Of a DNA stretch of 64,000 nucleotides, positions 52,193 to 64,000 are shown piece by piece. The notes under the pieces were generated by a model. The model did no database searches. It had not been told where the DNA came from and worked only from the letters and a program-made list of their open reading frames with translations. The stretch is from Rutpela maculata. Lineage: Eukaryota; Arthropoda; Insecta; Coleoptera; Cerambycidae. The translations under genes and the position numbers were made by a program. The stretch covers positions 365,553,249 to 365,617,248 of the forward strand of contig OW386285.2 in the NCBI GenBank assembly GCA_936432065.2, in the 5' to 3' direction. The number at the start of each line of letters is the position of its first letter. Positions within the stretch are counted from its first letter, which is position 1.

Positions 52193-52514
52193 ATATTGAC
52201 AGTTTTTATTGCTTAGTTTTCGTCTTGGTATATATGCTGGTCTGCATAAATCTATGCAAACTACATGTTAGAATAATTCTTTTAGAGAAAGACTATTATT
52301 AAACACTGGGCGAATACCTAAATGAAATACAGTATTTTTTTAAATATAACACCATTTTACAGCAACATTTTTGCGTAAGGAAACTTTTAACGTTTCTATT
52401 TTTCTTACATTTCTTTTAACGTGTATTGTGTCTGTTTTTATACCGGCATATTTTTTTATAGCCTACGTTTTTTTTATAACCTACGCTTTTCGTTTGTATG
52501 ACATGTTCAATATA
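52193..52514. other. non-coding, nothing recognised
   Basis: AT-rich sequence between the hAT terminus and the next foldback. Confidence 0.35.
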
Positions 52515-55130
52515 GAGCAGCGAAAGAGAGGTAAAATTGTGTCGTTTTTTTTATCAGCTTAGAACAAGATCAGACACAGTGAGTATTACCGACATCATTT
52601 TACACATAAAAACACGAAATACGACATTTTTTAGTGGTCACAGATATTCTTATTTAAAAAAAAGTGTAAAATTTAATTTTTTTTTAAATCATGTTTTTTT
52701 GTACATCTATTGTCATATCTCAAAAATGAATTGAGCTATCGATGTGAACTTTTTTTTGTTATAAAACACACACTTAAGCGCTTCTTTCTATACAAAGGAT
52801 TGCTAATAAAAAAAATGTGAACATGCCAAAAACGTAGATGACCCTGAAAGTTTGGAGAATATGCCATCAAATTTTCACTAAGCGAGGAACTTTTTTGTTT
52901 TTGAAAATTTTGTGTAACATGCTATGAAGAAAATGAAGTCAATAGACTAAAAAAGTTTTCAGAAAAAAAATATTTTCATTAGTTACGAATTTTTTAGTAT
53001 GGAGGAATTGTCGAAGCGTATGCGCGCGGCACTTAAGAATAATAATGATTATGTATTGGGTGTAACGGAACTTTTCATTATTATTTTTTTATGTTTAGGA
53101 CAATTTTATCACGTTTTAGGATCTGAAAGGATAATTTATTTTTTCCACTGGCGCATTAAGGACTAAGGTTGAAGGCAAAAAGGAATTAAAAATCTTAAAT
53201 AGAATATCTGGGATAAAAATACATTGCATTGGAATCTCGGAAACGGTAAAAAGTAATATTATACTAAATGGAAAAAAAAAGTTGCCCAACTAGGGGGCTA
53301 ATAAAATCCCATAAACAGAAGTTTAGGAGAAGTAATAATTTTGGAGTGTTTTGATAAAAAGTAAACTATCGAGTTTTCCTTTTTTTGCGTTATTATTGGA
53401 GCTAAATAGAAAAGACAGTTTCTTAAAGCACTTTTTTTTTAACGTGGCAATCTTAATATTTGTATCCGATATTTCCTGTGTCAGAGTCCCTATCCGAAAC
53501 TCCCATGCATTGCATTTTTACCATAGATCCACACAATAATTGAGTAAACGTGTTTTTTTGCCTAAATTAGGTAACAAAAGAGAAAAAAATAATATCCTAA
53601 ATTAAGTCTCTTTTAATTTCCGCAGCACTAATTATAGAAACCGTTTCCATAGCTTGTGCACAAGTTCATCGTTCTCCCCTATTACTACGCCACATAAAAT
53701 CCACTCCATTTTACGATGAAACTTAGATTGCTTTTTTATCTTAAATATTTTTTTAGCAGATAATCCACACACAATTCGCACAATGGCAATACGTTCTACA
53801 ATATAATACAAGTGGTAATAAGGGAAAAAATATCGTTACACATTTTACTTCCACATCCAGTGTAAGTACAGTATCGACAAAAGTATTTTTGAAAATTTTT
53901 ATTGTCCAAATAGGCTTAGAATGTCATGAAACGTCGAGATTTTAAGGTTGAGCAAAAAAAATTCTGTCTGTCTTTCTGTCTGTAACTTTTTTTGTGCGCT
54001 CGATTACTCCGGAACCGTTTAAGATATTGACTTGAAATCTGGTACGTGTACCATGTATTTTAACGAGATCTGGAACTAGATTATTCCGTTAAAGGGTTGG
54101 GGGGTAAATGGGGGTAAATAGGCAAATCAAGCAAGTAAGAGTCCATAAAATTGGTATTTAGTATATATAAGAGAAGCTAAGGTCTCAAAATTTTTTTGGC
54201 ATTAACCACCCCCATTACCCCATTATTCAAGGGGGCGAAAAAAATAAAATTGTCATTTAGTGTGTGTACAAAAACCAAAGGCCTCAAATTTTTTTTTACT
54301 TCATCCACCACTACTACCACCCCCCTTCCACCACCCTCAGCCCCACTACCGATGTGGCATATCGTTTTATAGGTTTTTGGGGTAGACGATTTCAAATATT
54401 TTATTATTAAAGTTCCATAAACAATTATTTCCACATTCAAATTTTTTTCGTTCTGAGAGACTTGGATATAAGATCTGGATGTGGAAGTAGTGATTCCTTG
54501 GGCAGCGGTTTTATAATTTGACCTTCGACGAAAACGAATAACGTTGATCGTACACCGCCCTGAGACTAGTTAGTTTTAGTGGACGCGGGCGTATTAATAC
54601 TCAATTTCTGCAATTCGCGCGCTCCAAAAAAATCACTGTATCTAAACTATCAAAGACACAATAAGATTTATGCTATCAAAAACTTTTTTGGTCTTTTGGC
54701 TTATTTTCTTCGCAGCATGTTATACAAAATTTCCAAAAACAAAATAGTTCCTCGCTTAGTGAAAATTTGACTGCGTATTTTCTGAACTTTCAAGGTTGTC
54801 TAAGTTTTTAACATGCTTAGAAATGTTCTAATTAACAATACTATACACAGATAGAAGTGCTTAAGTGTGTGTTTTATAACAAAAAAAAGTTCATCTGGAT
54901 ATCTCCATTCGTTTTTGAGATATGGCATTAGATGTTCAAAAAAACATGATTAAAAAAAAACAAAATTTCACACCTTTTTAAAAATAACAATGTCCGTGAC
55001 CACTAAAAAATGTCGTATTTCATGATTTCTAATGAACATCGACCTACTTAACGAAATGGTATATGTCTCAGTTTGTTCTAAGATTAAAAAAAAACTCGAG
55101 AAGGAAGCGACTTTTCCCCTGTTTTTTACT
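52515..55130. mobile_element. 2.6-kb foldback element with about 490-bp arms
   Basis: 52515-53015 is inverted at 54640-55130. For instance 'cgacattttttagtggtcac' (52623) pairs with 'gtgaccactaaaaaatgtcg', and 'cacacacttaagcgcttct' (52767) with 'agaagtgcttaagtgtgtg'. The arms have many indels. The loop holds the 644-bp repeat (53846-54489). No coding sequence. Confidence 0.7.
53846..54489 (-). repeat. 644-bp terminal-repeat element, copy B
   Basis: Ends TACTTCCACATCC / GGATGTGGAAGTA. It is colinear with 7400-8044 in the opposite orientation. It lies in the loop of a foldback, as copy A does. Similarity extends about 25 bp past 54489 (gtgattccttgggcagcggt). Confidence 0.65.
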
Positions 55131-56529
55131 CCACTAATACCCGTATGGGTATTTTGCATTTTCTGTACAAGTGAACTAATAAAGTGTATTTATTTATCTA
55201 TCTGTGTATTTAACTTCTTCATTTACTCCTTTTTTTCACTGATAACTTATACAGTTCCCTATAAGCTGTAACACATGAGGAAATTAAAGTTTAACTTTAT
55301 TTTTGTTGCTTTGGCAATACTTTAAGGAATGCCTATGCAGAAAATTACGATAATAATACAGAAGTTGCATAACAAAAGTTATATATAATGCATTTATACA
55401 AAACAGAGCTACAATGGCACTGCCTATTCTACGGTTGATATTTCTAATTGTACAGATAGGCGTAGTAACGTCCGTCTTGCAGTCTGACTGATTTTGTGGC
55501 GAATACAGAGCCCTTTGTACCACTGAAATACAAGGCTTATGTGCAGTTAGAACTTCAGCAAGATTCTATTAGAGTTGCCAGACATTTCACATTTAATTAC
55601 ATTACAGATTCATGGACACGACTTGGTGTTACCAGTCACATAACTTAAATTCACTCACTGGGAATGGATTGAATATAAACAAACATATTTTATTGCAGCC
55701 GGCGGTGGTAGCTGCTGTTAAACTTATATAAAATATCTTAAACATGTATAATTATAATAGAGGTAGCTGACGCTAACGATAAACGGTGACATATTTATAG
55801 TCCGAGAAACGATCGTATGAAACCCTACGAACCCCTATCAACATCCGATTAGTTCATGATAAATTGAAATAATATATACCAAAAAACATTAAACCGTTGG
55901 TCTGCCTAAGTATATCCTGGCGGGAGGCCTTTAATTAAGCTAATTACGAGGCATGAAGAAGGTATATTTTCTGCGGAATAGCTGAGAAGTCAAAGCGCCA
56001 CTTTTATTTCTTATATCAATCTTGACTTTCATTATCTCAAGATCTTGACACCCCAAAAAGAAATAATAACCATTGGAACTGAAAGAGAGCCAAGTTCTAA
56101 GAAAAGGGTTCGATATAATTTTTCATAAGTTGATAGTCTTTAAGTTATAACGACTTGAAAATTGCTATTTTTATTTAGGAAAATAGGTATCTCAAAAGGG
56201 TTTTCGTCGGATAAGTCGAAAAGTATTACATTTAGCGAAACAATGATCAATAAGAAAACACAATTTGGGAATAAACATTGTCTTTTTCCTGATTTCTTAG
56301 AATTCGGAGATAGATGAACTGGAGTAGTAATTAAATCATTAAATACGCAAATCAAGATCATGAAATAAAAGCCAAGCCAAGATAAATTCCCTCCATTCCT
56401 TCACTTCTGGGGTTATAAAATCGAGTGTACATATAATTTTATTAACATTATTCTTGTCTCGTAAATTTATGAAATGGACACTACGCTAGAGGTAGCAGCT
56501 CAAGCTGTTGTCTTAGTTCAAATCGGGTA
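55131..56529. other. AT-rich stretch, nothing recognised
   Basis: ORFs at 55284-55523 (-) and 56140-56361 (-) have no domain that I recognise. No repeat structure seen. Confidence 0.35.
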
Positions 56530-57265
56530 TAGTTAGAGACATATATATGGATTGTAATGTCAATGTGTTGCGGAACAGTCGACTTAATGATGTTTAAGAA
56601 AAAAGACAGCTCCGTGATGCCCTAGTGGGAGCTGTTAGTGAATGAACAGTTAGGCGAAGGTTGTGAAAAGGGAATCAGACAAGTCACAGAGCTGCAACTG
56701 GTCCAAAACTGACCTCATCGTCAAGCACGTATTCGATTCGCACGAGAGCACCTGGACTGGAACTTGGACTAACGGTCTGTTGTTTTCGCCGATGACACTA
56801 GGTTATATCTCTACGGCAACGATAGAAGACGAGCGTATCGACAACTCGGAGAATGATTTGCTCAGTGTTGAATGGACGAATGTCAGTTACGGTGGCAGTT
56901 TGTGCATGATATGGGGTACAATATCTCTAAATGCACGAACCGAATCTGTCTTTATCATTGTGGTTGGTCGCGGAAGCAATGGAAGTTTGACAGCTGCAAG
57001 GTATATTGAAGAAATTTCAGCAGACCATGTGGTTCCTTATGCCTGGTTTGTTGGCGACCACTTCTCAATTATGCACGACAAGGCTAGGCCGCACTTCGCG
57101 GCCATCAAATGTACCTCGCAGAAGTTTGTCTTCCGGTTATGGTGTGGCCTAAACCCTTAAAACAGCTGTGAGACGAACGCAAATGAAGAGTTCGGGCCAG
57201 AGTTCAGCAACGTCACATCACAGAGCTAATGACAGCTGACTAACCGTGTTCAAGCTGCCATTAAG
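56530..57265 (+). pseudogene. Tc1-like transposase remnant
   Basis: The 165-codon frame 56663-57160 carries the catalytic region in two frames. Out of frame near 56785 is VVFADDTRLYLYGNDRRR, holding the first catalytic Asp. In frame is MIWGTISLNARTESVFIIV, then SLTAARYIEEISADHVVPYA and the second-Asp motif MHDKARPHFAA (family consensus MHDNARPH). The third catalytic motif is cut: SPDLNPIEH is reduced to GLNP, and the C-terminus (57170-57260) is degenerate. The N-terminal DNA-binding part is only faintly visible upstream (56540-56690). Terminal repeats were not found. Inactive. Confidence 0.75.
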
Positions 57266-57570
57266 GCAAGAAGGGATAATATAAATTATTAAAAATAAAC
57301 AATTATTACGTTACGATTTATTCAAAGCATTACATTTTAAGGCTCTTCACTTGAGAGAGAAGGAGCCTTGGAAAATTTGAACTCATTTTCAGGATTGTTT
57401 AGTGGTCTTTCCAACAGCATGATTCTTTTTAAATGTGAAACCTGTCGCCTAAAAAAAAAAAGTACATTCAAAGTCAAGCACACGAAGCGGATCGATTTAT
57501 TTGCTCACAAGTGTAGTTCATTTTTAAAATATTTTATAGTATTGAAAATACTTCTGGGCGCGTGTATATA
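57266..57570. other. non-coding, nothing recognised
   Basis: A short unremarkable ORF (57368-57571) without motifs. Confidence 0.3.
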
Positions 57571-57572
57571 AA

Positions 57573-58120
57573 AATGAAAATTTGAATTTGCAAATGATAT
57601 AGCTTATAATTTGTTGGCAAATTTTTAATCAAATCGGTTAATATCTAGTCGTCCCCCCACCCCCCACGGCGCTGGCGGAAAAGGCCAATTTTTCGATTTT
57701 TAACATTTTTCAAATTGAAGTTTGAAATTTTTTTTATGACTCTTTATTAATGTCTAAACGTGTGTGGCAAAAATTTTCCGACTAAAATATTTTTCAGTTC
57801 CAAGGAAATTAGATATGTTGTACAAAAAACCATATTTTCGTCAAATTCTACTTTTTAGTGACAAATTTCTAATTTCCCTGGAACTGAAAAACATTTTATT
57901 TGGAAAACATTTGCCACACACGTTTAGACATTAATAAAGAGTCATAAAAACATTCAAACGTCACTTTGAAAGATGTTAAAAATCGGAAAATTGGCATTTT
58001 CCTTCATTTTCAAGGCTCTGGAGGGCCGACTAGGTATTAACTAAAAATGTAACCGAATTAGTTTTAGATACATAGCAACAAAATTATAAGTCATATCATT
58101 TGCAAATTCAAATTTTCATT
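57573..58120. mobile_element. palindromic element, about 270-bp arms
   Basis: Arms 57573-57845 and 57850-58120 pair from 'aaaatgaaaatttgaatttg' outward to the centre, with the shared block 'cacacgtttagacattaata' near the middle. The right side continues with TTCGGCCCACCCTGG and then TGTATATA. The left side has TGTATATA directly before the arm but lacks the CCAGGGTGGGCCGAA end. This suggests a terminal deletion of one TIR. Confidence 0.65.
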
Positions 58121-58476
58121 TTTTTCGGCCCACCCTGGTGTATATAGGTGCTGTGTTCATAAAAATGAAGCGATACGCGACAGAATTTGTTAGCCAGCAG
58201 TTCTGTTTAAACGCTTTTTGATACATAAACAAAATATATCTTAAGTTGACTTTCAACTAAGTAACTCATAAATATCCTCTATGGTTTATGGTCGACATGT
58301 GCTGACAAGTATTTAGGCCGGTTGCCGGTGCGGCCCCAAATGGTAATTTTATTTATTTTTCTATTATTTATTGAATAGTACCTACTGAGTTCTATCTAGA
58401 GTTAGTCAAAGTTAGGTAGTCATTTCTACTGTAGAAACATTCCCCTATTAGGAATGTTTTAACTAATTTATATAAT

Positions 58477-60466
58477 TGATTGATTGATTGATTTACCAGC
58501 GTGCGGTAGGCATTGCTGCCACTCCCAGAGTTATACAGCTGGGCCTGCTACGTCCACGCTGGGTTGGACTAAGGTCATGCTTGTTGCCAGCAGCGAGTGC
58601 CACATGGCGCATGGTAAAGGAATACGGGATGGGAGGTGTAGGTATTTGTGAGATGCGTTACCGCATTGTGTCGTGAGGGAGCGTTTAAGCTCCCTTTTTT
58701 GTGCTTTTGGTTCTGGTTATCTGTCTCTTCTGAATCTTCGTGTGAAATATGTGTTGTGTCATAATATGGAGTGTTTATTACTGTTTATGCTCCTCTTTTT
58801 TTGTTTCTGCTTCTTCGAATCTTCTTTTTCTGAGTCTTCTGATTCCTTGATTTCCAATGCTGGGTTGGATTTGAGTCATGCTTGTTGTCAGCAGCGAGAG
58901 CCACATGACGCATGGTTTTTTCATTTTTCCCCTCGCTTTTCTTTCCCAGTTTGTTTATGATCCTCTCGATTGTTGTTTTCCATGTGTAACATGATCTCCC
59001 TATTTTTAGTTTGGTGCTGTTCAGTGTTAGCATTTTCTTCAGTAGGTTTTCTGCTGTCCGTTTTGCTTTATCCTTCTTGATCCTTCCCCTTATCTCTCTG
59101 CTTACCAGAATATGGTCCATTTGTATGACTGAGCTTCCATTACTCCAGGTATCAATGCATGTTTGACTTTTACTTCATGTATTTCTTATTGTTAAGTCAA
59201 ACATGTGTGCTAGGTTTTTCAGCGCGTTTCCATTTTCGTTAGACCATGTGTGGAGTATATGTGCATTAAAGTCTCTAGGTACACGATTTCACTACACTAT
59301 GTATATGCTATGATTTACTGCATTAGAGGGAAGCACTGTGGAAAGTTTGGGTTTGTGTACCTAATTAAACACTAACTAATATTCCTTATCAAGCTGAAAA
59401 TATTCCGAGGTATAAATTATTTTACAAACACATTCACTTATACAAACTTAAATATAACTTCTATATGTTGTCACTTTGTATTTAACTTTTTCAAGCTTTT
59501 ATGAGTATCCATTGGTGCCAGAACACTATAAGTCATCTCCCTGCCTACCAGAATATGATCTATTTATTGAGTTGAGTTTCCGCTGCTCTAGATATCAAAA
59601 TTGCTCTTTTCTGTGCGTATTTTCTTGGAAACCATTTTCCTGAGAGAAATCTGTATCACGTATATATACATGAGGTGCCATAAGAATTCAGTCTGGACGC
59701 TACACACCGACAGTGCCCCATTGATTATTTCTGACCTAATCCAAGTTAAACTCGTTTGAATATTTTTAGCAATGATGAGAACCTCACCTGAAAGGTATAC
59801 TTTAAGAGTAGTGCGCCACTGATCATTACGTGTTCAATTTTCATTAAATTTGTTTGAATATTTTTAATAATTATGAGAAAACACACTTGAAGGTTCACAC
59901 AGAAAATCTGTATAATCACACTTTAATTTAGTGATGCATTACTGATTATTTCGGGTTATTATTATCACCATTATTATATCGCGCGTAATTCTCTTTATTG
60001 GCTGAAAGAAATTCGGTTTTGGCTATTAATTAATTGTATTTTTGTAATAGTTTGGTTTATATATTTTTTGCTGAAAGAAAAACATTTAGTGCCCTTATTT
60101 TAATTTATTGTCTAGGAACTATCAAGCATTTAAAGCATATAGGTATAAATTTAAGTAAAGTGGTATAGTCTAGTGTTGACTTATCTTTGTGTTGATTGAT
60201 TTATGGTTTCCTAGAGGCTCTCGGGTTATTCTCCACTTTTCACTTGTTATGCACTGAGATATTCTAATCACCCACATTAATTAAATATTAGTTAAATAAC
60301 TTAACTGTTGTAATGTTATTTTATATATCACTTTGCGTATAATTTTTCACTTATCACATCAGCGTACTTTCGTCCTATTGTGCCGGCTTTTAATCGGGAA
60401 TTAAGCCAGATTACTGGCACCGAACTTAAACGCGTCCGATGTCTTTGAGATCACTAGACGAATCTC
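58477..60466 (-). mobile_element. RT-deleted LINE derivative, copy 2, with target duplication
   Basis: The insert is bounded by a 23-bp direct repeat (atgttttaactaatttatat + aat) at 58454-58476 and 60467-60489. It has a (TGAT)n tail at the 58477 end, as expected for a LINE-type insertion on the minus strand. The longest frame (58785-59120, 111 codons) encodes the endonuclease end MDHILVSREIRGRIKKDKAK joined to LLKKMLTLNSTKLKIGRSCY, i.e. no reverse transcriptase, with the same join as copy 1. About 1.1 kb of upstream sequence (59300-60466) is a probable 5' region with a second endonuclease-like scrap near 59520-59600. Since it has a complete target duplication this copy is probably full-length (1990 bp). 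Confidence 0.85.
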
Positions 60467-60489
60467 ATGTTTTAACTAATTTATATAAT

Positions 60490-60552
60490 GCATTCAAATT
60501 CATATATGTGATAGCCTTAAAATAATTTACAAAATTGTTAAATAATACAACA
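60490..60552. other. short spacer between LINE derivative and Copia fragments
   Basis: No feature recognised. Confidence 0.3.
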
Positions 60553-61062
60553 TTCGTGATCGTGGCAAGAAAGAATATTGTAGGACACTTCAATGTATAA
60601 AAAGTTTTATTTCAACTAATAACAATTGACTATAATAAGAGATTTACGTACTCTAATTCTTAATTATAATAGTTACAGAAACAAATGACTAATTCCGGAA
60701 TAATGATATTAGAAAATATCCTTCTATTGTTGAATGCTTTCCAACACTTCCCCTCAAAATGTCCTTATTTTGAGGGGAAGTGTTTGAAAGATAACGCATG
60801 TTGCAGCCTTCCAATGCCCGTTCCCGTAGCATGAATTAAACTGGCTCAGATAACTTACTGCATGTGCTATATCTGGTCGAGTCGCTACTGCCAAATACAT
60901 TAGTGCTCCAACTAATTCTCTAAACGGTATATTCTTCGCCTTATTTTCCGATGTGGTGTCCCGTTTTCTTAGTTTAACCCCAGGATCCATCGGCGTTGAT
61001 ACTGGTTTGCAGTCATTCATTCCAAATTTCTTTAAAATATCTTCAACATATCCTTTTTGAGA
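60553..61062 (-). pseudogene. Copia-type retrotransposon fragment (RT end plus LTR), inverted copy
   Basis: The minus strand reads SQKGYVEDILKKFGMNDCKP (61060-61000), then PFRELVGALMYLAVATRPDI and HAVSYLSQFN of a Ty1/copia RT. It then jumps at about 60785 past the missing RNase H to a polypurine tract and an LTR beginning TGTTGGAAAGCATTCAACA at 60746. A perfect palindrome (18-bp arms, 60743-60784) marks the deletion join. It lies head to head with the + strand copy starting at about 61063. Confidence 0.8.
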
Positions 61063-62290
61063 TTGGATTGAAACAAGCTGGACGCCAGTGGCATAAGCAG
61101 TTTGATACTAGGTTAAAATTTTTGGGGCTAAAACCGACTAATGCAGATCCTTGTTTATATACATATTAATAGTTTCTATTTACGTCGATGACATTATCAT
61201 GGTATGTAAAAATATATCCTGCATTAATAAATTTAAGAAAAGTCTTAGCCAAGAGTTTGAGATAGGAGATTTGGGAGAAATAAATTATTGCCTAGGGATA
61301 GAATTCCAGCAAACTGAGGGAGGATATGCCATATCTCAAAAAGGATATGTTGAAGATATTTTAAAGAAATTTGGAATGAATGAGTACAAACCAGTATCAA
61401 CGCCGATGGATCCTGGGATTAAACTAAGAAAACAGGACACCACATCGAAGAATATACCGTTTAGAGAATTAGTTGGAGCACTAATGTATTTGGCAGTAGC
61501 GACTCGACCAGATATAGCACATGCAGTAAGTTATCTGAGCCAGTTTAATTCATTCATACGGGAACGAGCATTGGAAGGCTGCAAACCGTGTTATGCGATA
61601 TCTTAAAGAAACTTCCAATCTCGGAATAATCTACAGAAAGAACAATGAGAACCTGAAAGGATTCGTAGATGCTGTATAATAGACAGACGTTCCTATACAG
61701 GATACGTATTCGTATTGAGTGGAGGAGCCATCAGCTGGGAATCGAGAAAACAAAGAACTGTCGCATTATCATCGACCGAAGCGGAGTACATGGGATTAAA
61801 AGAAGCTGCGAAGGAAGCTATTTTACTCCAAAGATTTCTAACAGAAATGGGATTCGAGGAACTTGGAAACATTAAAATATTTAACAACAATCAGGGAGCT
61901 CGAAAACTTTCAGAGAATCCTGTTTACCATGCCCGAACCAAACATATAGATGTCAGGCATCACTTCATCCGAGAGGCGTTGGAAAACGGAAGAATTTCAG
62001 TAAATTTCATGGCTACTGAAGACATGCCTGCAGATGCCCTTACCAAAGTAGTGACTAAGCCTAAACTAGAAAAATGCCGAAGTTGGATTGGTATTGGTAA
62101 TACAAATTCGACTTGAGAAAATGTCCTTATTTTGAGGGGAAGTGTTGGAAAGCATTCAACAATAGAAGGATATTTTATAATTATTCTACGTACTTGGCGC
62201 CCATAACCTGTTGAAGTTCGTGTTCGTGGTAAGAAAGAATATTGTAGGACACAATATCCTTCTATTATTGAATGCTTTCCAATATTATTC
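61063..62290 (+). pseudogene. Copia-type retrotransposon fragment (RT, RNase H, LTR)
   Basis: From 61066: LKQAGRQWHKQFDTRLKFLG (with stops near 61168), then frame 61151-61606 with the catalytic SIYVDDIIMVCK (YVDD), LGEINYCLGIEF, ISQKGYVEDILKKFGM and GALMYLAVATRPDIAHA. After a break, frame 61715-62116 has RNase H: SRKQRTVALSSTEAEYMGLK, NNNQGARKLSENP, HARTKHIDVRHHFIRE and DMPADALTK. A polypurine tract (62131-62142) and LTR start (TGTTGGAAAG, 62143) follow; the LTR itself is rearranged after about 62210. Gag and integrase are absent. The RT active site is intact but the frame is broken. Confidence 0.85.
62131..62142 (+). promoter_or_regulatory. Copia polypurine tract
   Basis: tttgaggggaag directly before TGTTGGAAAG, 15 bp after the RNase H stop. 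Confidence 0.75.
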
Positions 62291-62486
62291 CGAGTGATGC
62301 AAATCCTAAAGTATTAAAAAATTGCAAATACAAGGCAAAGGCGTAATCCTATATTTTTTAAAAAGTACTTGCCACGGAGTACCAGAAGCCGTACGTATGT
62401 TCAATAGCACGAACAGCTGCTTTTTACAAAGCAAATAATTTTCCAACTGTACTGTAGTTGCTCCAGGGATGTTGCCTCCCCCCATT

Positions 62487-63165
62487 ATTTTTTTACTTTT
62501 TAGTCTTATATTTAAGGAGAGAATTTTGGCACTTTCGACATTCATGTAAAGAATTTGACTAAATATTTATTATCTGCGACCTCGAAAATCCCCAGATTTC
62601 GATTTTCATACGAATCAGACCATAAATTACAAAATATATCCGCCATTTTGACGCCACCATTTTGAATTGTTAAATTTGGACCGGATAATTGTAATCTGCA
62701 ACCTCGATAACCCACAGATACCGATTTTTAGTCGAATTCGAAGATAATTGATAAAGCCTATCCTCCATATTGACGCCGCCATTTTGAATTTTGAAGTTTT
62801 GATCACATTTGTTTTTTACTTATCCATATCAAGGGAGTTGTAAAGAAAGTGATAATCCGCCATCTTGGGGCGGCGGCCATTTTGAACATATTATAATATT
62901 GAATATACTATATTGCATTGTCATCAGAGCTACACACAATTGCCAAATTTCGTGATGATACAACAAATAGTAGGTGAAATTCAGTTTCTTAGACTTTTTA
63001 CTTACATATATGTTAGATCACGGTAATAAGAGAAGTCGTTATCATGTAATATGATATACCTGTGAAGGTTTGTTATGACCAAGTCTTGGTAATAAGCGTA
63101 TAATTATATATAACATATATACATAGGTCGATCAATAAAAGCATGTTAAAAAAAAAATAAAAATC
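62487..63165 (+). repeat. dispersed repeat, copy 2 (hAT-free)
   Basis: Colinear with 5036-6290 minus its two insertions; identity looks about 85%. It carries its own insertion of about 100 bp (about 63013-63125, gttagatcacggtaataag... to ...aacatatata) that is absent from copy 1. Confidence 0.75.
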
Positions 63166-64000
63166 GTAATGGAGTTCGAATTGAATTGAACTGAAAATGT
63201 GCCCGCTATGGACTACAATTTTTTATAGAACGTAATAAATTTACAGCAAAGTGTTTTGAATGTTTCTTTATGCATACAAAGAATTTTAGATGTGCCATAT
63301 GAAGGGATTTTGCAATTTCCAGCAAGGTTTTTGTAATTAATACGATATATTAGATCCAGAGGAAATGTTATTTCAGTGAAATGAACTGAATACTCTGGTG
63401 GCTCCACATTTGATTAAATTATATAGTCAGAAATATTATTTGGATAATGAACAAAGCCCTGGAATATCAAATATTTTCTAAACATCAAATTTAACAATGT
63501 ATTAATATTGACATATGTCTAGGTACGTGCATATGTATTGAAATGCTAATAATAATAATTAAGCTGTAATTTGGTTTATTCATTTACTTTGCATTTAAAC
63601 AGCTCCACACCAACTCTTTCATTGTTAAAAAAAAATAACAGAAAAACAAGAAAATATTGTTGTATAATTTCGCAAGCGCAAAAATAGCAAAGCGTATAAT
63701 GTATGAATAACCAAAACAGAAAATCTGTCTGTCAAAATATTAATCCTATAAAAAATGTTTTTTCTACGACTTATAACGTGTATAGCCTAATTAACGTGCT
63801 AGCGCCATACCTCCAATTAAGATTCTGCAATTTTAATTTACCCGGCGCATCCGCCATTAAAAAAAAGTTACGTTTTACTTGATAGTCGGCATGCTATGGT
63901 AATATATTTTTTTTTCACTTTGTAAAGTATAAAGTTAAACAAGTAGTGGTCGGGCATGACCGGCTGTGAATTTGATCGCTCGAATACGGCCAAATTTCAC
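63166..64000. other. AT-rich stretch, nothing recognised
   Basis: No supported ORF, repeat or RNA gene up to the window end. Confidence 0.4.

Noticed and set aside
52441..52510. Possible (ctac/gtt)-rich tandem repeat around 'cctacg'
   Set aside because: Only two loose repeats; not distinguishable from low-complexity T-rich DNA.

Overview
The window looks like AT-rich nuclear DNA from an arthropod, most likely an insect with a large, transposon-filled genome. The sequence is crowded with eukaryotic mobile elements: Helitron, hAT and Tc1/mariner pieces, foldback elements, non-LTR LINEs with apurinic-type endonuclease, a tRNA-like SINE, Ty3 and Copia LTR elements. There are no operons or bacterial-style genes. 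Only one stretch looks like ordinary host coding sequence: a 111-bp, splice-site-flanked coiled-coil exon at 47495-47605 (+). No other host exon was recognised, so most of the window may be intron or intergenic.

Layout. 1-13 kb: a short Helitron, degraded LINE reverse transcriptases, two non-autonomous hAT-like elements with 8-bp target duplications, and a 3.1-kb foldback element. 13.6-23.2 kb: a SINE, a LINE on the + strand, an RT-deleted LINE derivative, a further LINE fragment, and two foldback elements whose loops hold the LINE sequences. 25.7-29.9 kb: a terminal-repeat element with 8-bp duplications, a broken multi-frame gene of a multi-copy family that resembles PIN/FEN-type nucleases, and a transposase remnant. 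32.5-46.7 kb: two nested LTR retrotransposons, both on the - strand. The outer one encodes an uninterrupted 912-codon Gag-protease-integrase-like ORF from which RT, RNase H and the integrase core are missing. A young-looking, apparently complete 9.9-kb Ty3 element is inserted into its 5' leader. It has 1.9-kb LTRs, a tRNA-Lys-type primer site, intact gag and pol, and a gag/pol overlap that fits -1 frameshifting. 47.5-52.2 kb: the host exon, then a four-element nest in which a hAT remnant is split by a terminal-repeat element (itself split by a Tc1 derivative) and by a 2.4-kb near-perfect palindrome carrying pieces of the same PIN/FEN-like family. 52.5-64 kb: another foldback element, a Tc1 transposase remnant, a palindromic element, a second copy of the RT-deleted LINE derivative with a 23-bp target duplication, head-to-head Copia fragments, and a second copy of a repeat seen at 5-6 kb.

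The only module likely to work as a unit is the inner Ty3 element: LTR promoter, primer site, Gag, then Gag-Pol by frameshift, polypurine tract, LTR. The outer RT-less element could move only if another element supplied RT and integrase. The most unusual items are the in-frame RT-less Gag-PR-IN polyprotein, the palindromic element carrying nuclease-like gene pieces, and the RT-deleted LINE derivative. Family assignments come from recognised motifs, since no database search was possible.
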